64,000 bases of DNA from Cyrtodaria siliqua. Lineage: Eukaryota > Mollusca > Bivalvia > Adapedonta > Hiatellidae. Location: positions 124,001 through 188,000 of the forward strand of contig JAWPHD010001214.1 of the NCBI GenBank assembly GCA_037043455.1, in the 5' to 3' direction. Below are positions 22,201-34,200 of the stretch, one piece after another. Position numbers and translations under genes: made by a program. The notes below the pieces were generated by a model. It did not search any database, was not told where the DNA came from, and saw only the letters and a program-made list of their open reading frames with translations. The first letter of the stretch is position 1, and every line of letters begins with the position of its first letter.

Positions 22201-25200
22201 TATTATTATACAAAACTTTAAAACTTGATATATATACTTATAGTTTAAATGTGTAATAAGCAATGCAACATTTTTATGTATGTTTAGAATCGACAAGGAT
22301 CAGCGTGAAGACAGAGGAGTCTGGTTGGGCCTGGTTAGTGGGTGGTCGTAAGTTGTTTGTTTGGCGGTATAGACAAGCCCCAGCTGGAAGAGTGAGTACT
22401 ATGCTATTTATTTGTTAACTTGTACATTTTTACCTAGAATTTAATCAGTGTTATACCCCCATAACAGTTATCCAAGGTTTATGAGTGTGTTAGTTTTAAG
22501 TACCGACAAAGCTTTGATCCAATTTTCACTTCTTTATAGATAGTTATAACTAGTTAACCTAGTATATGTATGTTTAGTTATCACACTAATTATGTATTAG
22601 CTTTATACCTCAAAGTTTTATGAAGAATTTATGAGTGAATCCAACATGGTTTATTAAAATACTCAATGTTGATTGGTTATTGGAGAGGTATTAAATTTCC
22701 TATTAATAGCTCTGACGCCATATCAACTGTTAAGATGTCAGTTTAAACGCTAAAAAACATGTAAACCGTTAAGAACTTACAACATTTTTTTAAAAGTCAG
22801 ATGCAAAAGTACAATGGAACTTGTTATTTAAAGCACACTACCTATATTTCATTAACTGATTTGCTGCTTATTGTTTGTAAGTTGTGAGAATTTGTTTGAA
22901 TTATGTTCAATCTCTTGAAAAATTGTGTATCATATACATAAACATCCATGTCAGATACGTAATAGAATATTTCCTGCAGGTTTATATTATTATGTGAGAT
23001 CAAAATCTGATGTTTGGGACTTGAAAAACATTAAAACCGATGGCCTCCGGCTCTTGGTATTGATGGTCGTAAAGTATCGCCCACCAGGTTTAATCTGGGA
23101 CAGTGTAAACCCGTTTGAAATATTTTATTTCTTAAATATGAACAACCATTAATAGCATCAGTCATTCACATGGTAAAACAGAAAGCTTTATACATTTTAT
23201 GTGAGAAAAATATTTAAAAGTGTTTTAAAACATTATTTATCTATTGGCAGAATATTTTGTGTAAAGAGCTTACACTGCCCCCTAGTGACCTAGCCCACAG
23301 TGCTGCGCGTGTCTGTGTAATCCCCAGTAATGGAGACAGCCAATCAGCATCCTGCATTGCCGTGTCACCAGAGGGTGTTGTCAGATACTGGTCCAACATC
23401 GCTTACGAAGCATCCTCCATGGAGATCAGTGCAGAATTGAAAGGAGAAGAGTGTGATTGTGTAGTCAATGTACAGGTAAGACATAACATCATACCAAGTA
23501 GCAGTGATTCATTTTGCTCTGCGTCCCGCGTCCTAGACGCACATTTTTTTTCGAGGACGCATCATTCTTAAACGTGCGTTCAATGGACGCATTGCTCGGA
23601 CATTTTACAAGTGGTAAATAACCGTTTTCGATGTCATAACAAGGGAACAAATATAACACGACACCGGTTAAAGTAGAACGCAATTACAATGTAGTACGCG
23701 TATTCTGATTGGGTAAAAACTATTTGTCATCCAATCAGTAACAACGTTCTACTAACTGTTGGTGTTTGCTAGTATGGAAATCCCTAGACTGTGTTATGGT
23801 CCTTTGCGTTTCTCTGTTGAGAGAACAGAATAGAATAGAATAGACTAGGAAATCCCGGATGATGAACACAAAATGCCATCGAAGAAAGTTATAAAAAATT
23901 ACAATAAGTTAAATTGACACTTGATTGGCATGTCAAACTACTCGGGACTAATTGAACTGTTTAAAGTTTGTGTAGACTGTTTGCAAGCATAAAAAAAATA
24001 CAGAGATTTTTATGATGGTGATTACCCGTTACAGAACTGAGACAACTGCGCCATATAAGCACATATTCTAAAAGAAATACTTTGTAAAACAAAGAATGGT
24101 AGCAATATAATAAGGAATAACACGAAATTATACAGTTTTGAAACTGCATGCACATATTTTTCTGATGTTTTACTGTTTTTAAAAGTGAAAAAAATCAGCA
24201 AAAGTAGTAGCAAATTCGGATGGTATGTATTTCGGACAAAATTCGTTCTGAAATAGATATTAATGGTACCCTTTGTATTACAAAGTACCAATATTATAGG
24301 ACCTCTTATGGGTTGTTGTTAATAGGCTTTATTAATTTTAGTTATATAAGATAACACAAAATGGGGGAAATGGTAATTTAGAAAGGAAGATATAAATATT
24401 GTTCATTATTGATATATTTTTTAAGAAATCCATTTGTTTGACAGGCATTTAGTTACAATATTTAGGCAACATAGTATTGTATTATGGGTGCTTAATAGAC
24501 TTTTACAACTTTAAAATGAAATTTAAGTTGGTTGGGGTGGAGTGGGGGCTGTATGTGCACAAGGGGCTAGATACATGTGGCTAATAACTTAAAAAAGAGT
24601 ATGATAATGGACCTTTGGAAACGGCCGAGCACGACACATACGAAATATTGCAGTCTCGGTTTCATTGAGACTGTTCCTGAGTGGTAGTGAAATATGCTAG
24701 CTACCGCTCACGCCCTCTAGCCCCAGGTTGAGCAGAATTATCACAATGGGAAATATAATTTAATATCAATATACAGTCGAACTTCTATAGCTCGAACACC
24801 GGTGATTCGAATACCATCGGTAAATCAAACACATTTTCCGGTCCCGACACAACTCCTATATAATTCAATGTAATTTATCCTCGATTATTCGAATATTATT
24901 TCTCGAATACCCTGGCTCGCTCGAATACTTTTTACGGTCTGAAGATCCATTTTTGTGTGAATTTAAACCTCGCTTAATCGAAGGTGATGATCTGTTGCCA
25001 CGCGACGTCGGACATATTAATTGTAATCGACGCGGTCGTTTGTAGCAAGTTCGATCATAGTGCGAAAACAGGTAAAGTTGATTGTTAAGGTGCGAACATT
25101 TATGATTGAAAAGTGATAATAGACAGATACATTTTATGTTTAGTGAACTTTTTTTAAATAAAACAACTGTACAAACAAAAACGTATGTGTAGTAAGATTT

Positions 25201-28200
25201 ATCAACAGTGAATTATGTGCTACGCAATTGTCTATTCTTTTCAAATCTATGTACCGAAACCATTTTACCTTGTTCTCATTATTCGGACTTCCGGCATGTA
25301 TGTTAAAATGTATTTGTGTGATATTTCTTTAAATAAATGATAAAACAAACACATTATTGCAGTTTTTCTTGTATTTTCAGTGTAACAATTACATGTTATA
25401 TATCCGTTATGAGGTTTAAACAAAGATGCATTAACATAAAAACATACCGAGAACGATACACAAGTAGACAAGTAACACTATTTCGGGGGGTACACAAATT
25501 CGGATAAATATTTTCTTTTTTATCGTTCCCTCGATGCCTCGAAGCCACCGATAGCTCGAACATATTCATATGGTCCCGCTGACTTCGAGCAATCGAGGTT
25601 TGACTGTATATTAAATGATGTTCATGTGTAAAAAGTGATAAAAACAAGTTCCAACCCCTCAGAAGTTTAATTATAAAAGAATGATGCGCGGCAGGGGTGT
25701 TACCTAATCCCTAATCGTCCCAAAGCAAAAAACAACAACAACATGCATTCATAAATTTCTGGAGAGAACCCAGATGAGAGTAAATCAGAGGGAATTCAGA
25801 ATTTTAGGATGTTAAAAATGGCCTAAAAAAACAATATGTGTGTTTCTGGTTTCAACCTGTCAAAAAGTTAGGGTAGGTAGGTAGGAAAAAGTTTTTTTTT
25901 TAGGTATTTTTTTTATATATATTGTTTGCATATATTATGCCATTTTTGTACTAAGGCAACTTTTTGATAACCTTTGCAATCCAGATTAGATGCTTAACAA
26001 GCTTTAACTTTATGCAATACAATTCTGTTCTTTAAATCTGCAGAAATAAGTCCCTGGGATATTGTGTTATATAGATTATGTTTAACGAATTTTGCATAGG
26101 AAAAATCCTGGGACCCATTGTTTTTAGCTCTACTGGCCATGGGCCAGCAGAGCTTATGGGATGGTGTGTTGTCCGTCGTCCGTCCGTCCGTCGTCCGTCC
26201 GTTAACTTTTGCTTGTGTACACTCTAGAGGCCACATTTCTGATGCAATCATCATGAAACTTTGTCAGAATGTTTGTCTCAATGAAATCTCGGTCAAGTTC
26301 GAAAATGGGTCATGTGGGGTCAAAAACTAGGTCACTAGGTCAAATATTGGAAAAACCTTGTGTACACTCTAGAGGCCATATTTTTGACCCGAGCTTGATG
26401 CAACTTTGTCAGAATGTTTGTCTTAATTATATCTTGGTCAAGTTTGAAAATGGGTCATATGGGGTTAAAAACTAGGTCACTAGGTCAAATACTTGAAAAA
26501 CCTTGTGTACACTCTAGAAGCCGTATTTCTGACCCAATTTTGATGAAACTTTGTCAAAATGTTTGTCTTAATTATATCTTGGTCAAGTTCAAAAATGGGT
26601 CACATGGTTTAAAAACTAGGTCACTAGGTCAAACTTTGGAAAAACCGTGTGTACACTCTAGAGGCCATATTTTTGATCCTATCTTGATGAAACTTTGTCA
26701 GAATGTTTGTTTCAATGAAATCTCGTTCAAGTTCAAAAATGGGTCATGTGGGGTCAAAAACTAGGTCACTAGGTCAAATACTTGAAAAAACTTGTGTACA
26801 CTCTAGAGGTCATATTTGTTACCCAATCTTGATAAAATTTTGTCAAATTGTTTATCTTAATTATATCTTGATCAAGTTCGGAAATGGGTCACATGAAGTT
26901 AAAAACTAGGTCACTAGGTCAAATATTGGAAAAACCTTGTGTACACTCTAGAGGCCATATTTTTGACCTGAGCTTGATGCAACTTTGTCAGAATGTTTGT
27001 CTTAATTATATCTTGGTCAAGTTTGAAAATTGGTCACATAGGGTTAAAAACTAGGTCACTAGGTCAAATACTTGAAAAACCTTGTGTAAACTCTAGAAGC
27101 CGTATTTCTGACCCAATCTTGATGAAACTTTGTCAAAATGTTTGCCTTAATTATATCTTGGTCAAGTTCAAAAATGGGTCACATGGTGTTAAAAACTAGG
27201 TCACTAGGTCAAACTTTGGAAAAACCGTGTGTACACTCTAGAGGCCATATTTTTGACCCGATCTTGATGCAATTTTGTCAGAATATTTGTCTCAATTATA
27301 GCTTGCTAAAGTTCGAAAATGGGTCACACAGGGTCAAAAACTAGGTCACTAGGTCAAATACTTGAAAAAACCTTGTGTACACTCTAGAGGCCATATTTCT
27401 GACCCGATCTTGATGAAACTTTGTCGAAATGTTGTCTTAATTATATTTTGGTCAAGTTCAAAAATGGGTCCCATGGGGTCAAAAACTAGGTCACTAGGTC
27501 AAATACTTGAAAAACCTTGTGTACACTCTAGACACCATGTAGTACGACTCGATTCATCAATGGTATAACAGCCAGTAGAGCGTTCACGGGCCTCTTGTTA
27601 AGTTTGGACCCATTGTTTCAAAATATGTGAGTCCCAGGGACTCATTAAAGCAGATTTCAAAATGAATCACTGAAGAAGAGCAAGAATGTTTAGTCTATGT
27701 ACAGGTAAGACATAATGTCATACAGAGTGGAGTAAGAGTGTGTAGTCAATGTACAGGTAAGACCAGGTTTTTTTTTCCTTCTATAGAAGGGGCCGCTTAA
27801 CGGCCCCTTCCCCTTGGAAAATAAGTATAGTTTTTCCCCTAAAAATATAAATTCCCCTCCGAAGAATTGCCGAAATGCGAAAATCGGCCATCGAAATGCG
27901 AAAGTCAGACAGCTGTCATCTATTGTCAGGGGAAGTAAGTCACGCTGGTAAACAAAAGAACGGAATACGGTATGTCGTAAAATAAACCTCATCAAGGTAG
28001 AGCACTGCGCAAATCAGTGAATCTCCCTTTACGAGATTTCTTTTACGACATCCCGTATTCCGTTCTTTTGTTTACCATGCCTCATCTATTCAAACTGGCA
28101 CTGCTTATTCCACAGTCTACGGCTGTTGTAGAGCGTGGATTTTCACTGATGAACGACATCGCCACTGAATTAAGAAGCATGTCCCAGGACACCTTAGACG

Positions 28201-31200
28201 CATTAATGCGTATCAGTGACTTCAGTGGTAGTTTAAGTGATCAAGATTATGACAATCTGGTGGAGGAATTCAAAAACGTTAAACATAGAGTGATGGCCTT
28301 ATAATCATAAGATGTATGATAGCAAATTCAATTGAATTTGCCATATTAAAAGTTAATCATGCACTTTAAACTTGTTTACAATTTGTTTCCCCTTTTTCAC
28401 TAAAACGCCGGCGGCCCGCGGAAATTTTCCCCATCTCAAAGGCCCCAGGCCCCTTCCCCTTTTCCAGAAAAAAAACCCTGAAGACATAACGTCATACGGA
28501 GTAGAGCAAGATTGTGTAGTCAATGTACAGGTAAGACATAATGTCATACGGAGTAGAGCAAGATTGTGTAGTCAGTGTACAGGAAGACATAATGTCATAC
28601 AGAGTAGAGCAAGATTGTGTAGTCGATGTACAGGTAAGACATAATGTCATACGGAGTAGAGCAAGATTGTATAGTCAGTGTACAGGTAAGACATAACGTC
28701 ATACGGAGTAGAGCAAGATTGTGTAGTCCGTGTACAGGTAAGACATAATGTCATATGGAGTAGAGCAAGATTGTGTAGTCAGTGTACAGGTAAGACATAG
28801 TGTCATATGGAGTAGAGGGTAAGACATAATGTCATACAGAGTAGAGCAAGATTGTGTAGTCAGTGTACAGGTAAGACATAATGTCATACGGAGTAGAGCA
28901 AGATTGTGTAGTCAGTGTACAGGTAAGACATAATGTCATACGGAGTAGAGCAAGATTGTGTAGTCAGCGTACAGGTAAGACATAGTGTCATATGGAGTAG
29001 AGGGTAAGACATAATGTCATACGGAGTGGAGCAAGATTGTATAGTCAATGTACAGGTAAGACATAATGTCATAGGGAGTGGAGCAAGATTGTGTAGTCAG
29101 TGTACAGGTAAGACATAATGTCATACGGAGTAGAGCAAGATTGTATAGTCAATGTACAGGTAAGACATAATGTCATACGGAGTGGAGCAAGATTGTGTAG
29201 TCGGTGTACAGGTAAGACATAATGTCATACGGAGTAGAGTAAGAGTGTGTAGTCAATGTACAGGTAAGACATAATGTCATACGGAGTGGAGCAAGATTGT
29301 GTTGTCGGTGTACAGATAACGTCATACGTAGTAGAGCAAGATTGTGTAGTCATTGTACAGGTAAGACATAATGTCATACCGAGTAGAGCAAGATTGTATA
29401 GTCAGTGTACAGGTAAGACATAACGTCATACGGAGTAGAGCAAGATTGTGTAGTCAGTGTATGGGTAAGACATAATGTCATACGGAGTAGAGCAAGATTG
29501 TGTAGTCAGTGTACAGGTAAGACATAATGTCATACAGAGTAGAGCAAGATTGTGTAGTCAGTGTATGGGTAAGACATAATGTCATACGGAGTAGAGCAAG
29601 ATTGTGTAGTCAATGTACAGGTAAGACATAATGTCATACGGAGTAGAGCAAGATTGTGTAGTCAATGTACAGGTAAGACATAATGTCATATGGAGTAGAG
29701 CAAGATTGTTTAGTCAATGTACAGGTAAGACATAATGTCATACGGAGTAGAACAAGATTGTTTAGTCAATGTACAGGTAAGACATAACGTCATACGGAGT
29801 AGAGCAAGATTGTGTAGTCAATGTACAGGTAAGACATAACGTCATACGGAGTAGAGCAAGATTGTGTAGTCAATATACAGGTAAGACATAATGTCATACG
29901 GAGTAGAGCAAGATTGTGTAGTCAGTGTATGGGTAAGACATAATGTCATACGGAGTAGAGCAAGATTGTGTAGTCAATGTACAGGTAAGACATAATGTCA
30001 TACGGAGTAGAGCAAGATTGTGTAGTCAGTGTACAGGTAAGACATAATGTCATACGGAGTAGAGCAAGATTGTGTAGTCAGTGTACGGGTAAGACATAAT
30101 GTCATACGGAGTAGAGCAAGATTGTGTAGTCAGTGTACAGGTAAGACATAATGTCATACAGAGTAGAGCAAGATTGTGTAGTCAGTGTACAGGTAAGACA
30201 TAATGTCATACGGAGTAGAGCAAGATTGTGTAGTCAATGTACAGGTAAGACATAATGTCATACGGAGTAGAGCAAGATTGTGTAGTCAATGTACAGGTAA
30301 GACATAATGTCATATGGAGTAGAGCAAGATTGTTTAGTCAATGTACAGGTAAGACATAATGTCATACGGAGTAGAACAAGATTGTTTAGTCAATGTACAG
30401 GTAAGACATAACGTCATACGGAGTAGAGCAAGATTGTGTAGTCAATGTACAGGTAAGACATAACGTCATACGGAGTAGAGCAAGATTGTGTAGTCAATAT
30501 ACAGGTAAGACATAATGTCATACGGAGTAGAGCAAGATTGTGTAGTCAATATACAGGTAAGACATAACGTCATACGGAGTAGAGCAAGATTGTGTAGTCA
30601 ATATACAGGTAAGACATAATGTCATACGGAGTAGAGCAAGATTGTGTAGTCAATGTACAGGTAAGACATAATGTCATACGGAGTAGAGCAAGATTGTGTA
30701 GTCAATGTACAGGTAAGACATAATGTCATATGGAGTAGAGCAAGATTGTTTAGTCAATGTACAGGTAAGACATAATGTCATACGGAGTAGAACAAGATTG
30801 TTTAGTCAATGTACAGGTAAGACATAACGTCATACGGAGTAGAGCAAGATTGTGTAGTCAATGTACAGGTAAGACATAACGTCATACGGAGTAGAGCAAG
30901 ATTGTGTGGTCAGTGTACAGGTAAGACATAACGTCATACGGAGTAAAACAAGATTGTTTAGTCAATGTACAGTCAATGTACAGGTAAGACATAATGTCAT
31001 ACGGAGTAAAGCAAGATTGTTTAGTCAATGTACAGGTAAGACATAATGTCATACGGAGTAAAGAAAGATTGTTTAGTCAATGTACAGGTAAGACATAATG
31101 TCATACGGAGTAGAATAAGATTGTGTAGTCAGTGTACAGGTAAGACATAATGTCATACGGAGTAGAGCAAGATTGTATAGTCAGTGTACAGGTAAGACAT

Positions 31201-34200
31201 AATGTCATACGGAGTAGAGCAAGATTGTGTAGTCAGTGTACAGGTAAGACATAATGTCATATGGAGTAGGGCAAGATTGTGTAGTCGATGTACAGGTAAG
31301 ACATAACGTCATACGGAGTGGAGCAAGATTGTGTAGTCAGTGTATTGGTAAGACATAATGTCATACGGAGTAGGGCAAGATTGTGTAGTCAATGTACAGG
31401 TAAAACGTAACGTCATACGGAGTGGAGCAACATTGTGTAGTCAATGTACAGGTAAGACAAACAGAAAATATTATAATTGCGTAGTTAAGTACATGTAACA
31501 TATACAGAGGTTTGAGCTTTGTTGTCAATGTACATGTAGGACATGTACAGAGATAAATGTATTGTGTTGTCATTGTTCAGCCACCACCACCACCATCACC
31601 AGTTATCTTGTATAGTGCCAAACATGCATCTTTCTTACTATTATACTGCCCTATGGATGCCTTTTAACTCCACCCCAAGTTCTCCTGTGCTTATAGTGTC
31701 ATATATTATCCTTAATGTATTACAGCCCTATGGATGCCTTCTGGCTACCACCACCAGTTCTCTTGTGCTTATAATGTCATACATGTATCACTTACTGTAT
31801 TACAGCCCTATGGATGCCTTCTGGCTACAACCACCAGTTCTCTTGTGCTTATAATGTCATACATGTATCACTTACTGTATTACAGCCCTATGGATGCCTT
31901 CTGGCTACCACCACCAGTTCTCTTGTACTGATAGCAGCAGTTCCTGGACAGGTAATATAATTTTGTCATTTATATATATAAAAAGTATAGTTCCCATCTT
32001 TGGCAATGGATTTCAAATAAATAATAATTTATACTAATCTCTGTATTGTTAACATTTATATTCTACTTCTTGTTTAAAAAGACATAATAAAATGCTTGAA
32101 TTCACAAAAAATGATTTAGCTGACTATTACTGCACCATGTTATTACTTACAGAATGCTGTAACATGTCGACCAATGAAGTCTGCCCATGGCATGTTTGCT
32201 GGTATAGGACGGCGTATGTCCTCCCTTATATTTGGTGGAGGGCCTGGACATGCTACTGGTGCTGTATGTATTAGTTTACCTTCTATTTGGCACCTTGTTT
32301 CACACAAGCCTTTAAAACAGTCTTGTGTTACACAGTGATTTCTCATCAATGCAGTCTAGGTTTAAAGGGACACACATCAATCTTGAAGTATTTTTCAAGC
32401 ATCTACTTATTAAGTCCGTATCATTGTGAGTTTAAACATGCTTGCATACAATTATAAAAAATTAAATTAAAATTTGAAGATTTTTTCAGTTTTCTTTGTT
32501 ATTCTATCATAGGTTTGAATAAGTTGGTGCAATATAATCAACAATTAGTAAAATGTTAAAACAATTGGCTTTGAACTAATCGGGTGTAAAGTATCACTCG
32601 ACCGCTCGCCATGGCGATCAGAACGTCACGGAGGTCGAGTCAAAACTCCTAAATACTAGACCGATCGGTCGATCAGTTTTATTGTGAAGAAAAAAAGATT
32701 GATCTTTTCAGTTTCAAAACAAGCGCGTGTTGGTAACTAGGTTAACAGACTGTATTATCGTAATGTTAACATCGAAAGTTTACTGAATACACTTCACGTA
32801 AACCAATCTGGCAGGTGCGCGTGAAATTTGGATTACTCGGATATTTATGTTTACGTCATATATGAGTCAGCATGTGAAATATTTGTCTACACCGTTGATT
32901 TTCCCGTAAAAATGTAACAAAAAACAAGGCGACTCGTTCGACTCACAACCAAAACAACGAGATATTAGATCGCTATTTTGAGGGAAAAACATCGGGCGAC
33001 GATGAGACTCGTTCAAAACAAATGGTAGAAAAACATAAGCAGCAACAAGCTGTATATGAAAGAACAAAAAGGCAAAGAGAGGTAAAATGGAGATTTATCA
33101 AGTCTGCCGTATGCACCATTGATAAAACATTATAGTTTTTCATTCCTTTAATAGTAAAACATAGGTGCTACTTAGTAGAATGGTAAAAAATACAGGAAAT
33201 AAACAATTCAATAATTCAACTCTGCAAAACTAACTTTCAAAAAACTAACTTTCAAATTTAGAATCATAAAACCATGCAGTCTTTTATATGGACCACTAAT
33301 AAAAACATATTTCAATTAAAAAAGATTATTTAATTAATAAAATGGTTTTATACAGTAAGTCTACAAGTAAACAAAAGTATACACTTGCTCTGTAAACTGC
33401 TAACTGAAATATAGTTTAAAAAGTAGTAAACAATACTAATAGTCTATATATTAACACTTATTATAAAATCCTTTAATATTATGAAAAAGTTGACCCTTAA
33501 AAGTTAGTAAGGTCGAGTGATTTTTTTCAGCAGGTAGACCTACAGGTCAAGTAGCCCTTGAAAATATTTTACACCCCTGCTAATCTAATAATTATTAATA
33601 ATGATTGGCAAATACATAAGCTATGTAGAAAAACTAAAGGGATGCTGCCAGGTTTATAGAAATCAAAATTGGCGTGTGTCCCTTTAATTCTGACTGTTGA
33701 TTATATGTGAGAAGATATGGTGATCAGACTAGGGTTTTTGCCAAGTTTAATGTTACCATCAACATTACAACAAAATTTGCATCTGTGAGAGTGATTTGAA
33801 CAAACTTAAAGCTTTATAGCTTGTTTTAGGTGTTAAATAAATATACTTATGTATCGCCTGTGTAGCATGGCAGACACTTAGGGATCACTTTGTCCGTTGT
33901 CATTGTCCGTCCGTCTGCTGACCTTGGCCATAATTTGAAAAGTATTTGACCTATGTCCATAAACTTCATCAGCATCATCATCTTACCCCAAAAAATGTTG
34001 TTACACATATCCAAAAATCTGACTAATTTCAACAGAGTCCTGCCCCTTTTCATTAAACACCTGCAACCTGACCTAACTCATAACTTCAGATAAGGCGCCA
34101 CAAAGGTAATGTTTTTTTGAGTGATATGTTTAATGTTTAAAATGTTTTACCCAGTATCTAAAATTTAACTCTTTAAGTTACTTTTACGTATACTGCAATA

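Larger units (their letters stand above)
23502..27672. mobile_element. 4.2-kb composite insertion in the first intron-4 unit
   Basis: The inverted ends are CAGTGATTCATTTTG at 23502 and CAAAATGAATCACTG ending at 27672. The flanks AAGTAG (23496-23501) and AAGAAG (27673-27678) look like a 6-bp duplication with one change; removal rejoins a normal array unit. It contains a pogo-type MITE (24774-25606) and a Pearl-like element (26125-27599). Sequence at 24390-24560 recurs inverted at 52240-52400. No transposase frame is visible. Confidence 0.7.
27673..31456 (+). repeat. Tandem array of the exon-4/intron-4 splice junction, 52-bp unit, ~58 copies
   Basis: The consensus unit runs gtaagacataatgtcatacg, gagtagagcaagattgtgta, gtcaatgtacag (20+20+12). 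The last ~28 bases match the coding end of exon 4 and the first match the true intron start, so nearly every unit contains an intact ACAG|GTAAGA. Copies are mostly over 95% alike. Variants recur with fixed spacing (624 and 416 bp, i.e. 12 and 8 units), indicating block duplication. A hAT element interrupts it at 27764-28480. Units decay at the right end (31456-31580). Confidence 0.93.

Noticed and set aside
22925..23152. A possible extra NUP133 exon in intron 3
   Set aside because: An open frame is present, but exons 3 and 4 join in phase and match the family without it; there is no homology to Nup133.
26118..27568. A run of ~68-residue plus-strand frames
   Set aside because: They recur once per ~145-bp Pearl-like unit with the same wording and reflect repeat structure, not genes.
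28017..28304. An intact transposase gene
   Set aside because: Only the C-terminal dimerisation domain is present; the catalytic core cannot be found within the 717-bp element.
28481..31456. A CRISPR-like array (regular short repeats)
   Set aside because: There are no unique spacers; the whole 52-bp unit is repeated. The setting is a eukaryotic intron and the unit is explained by the exon-4 junction.
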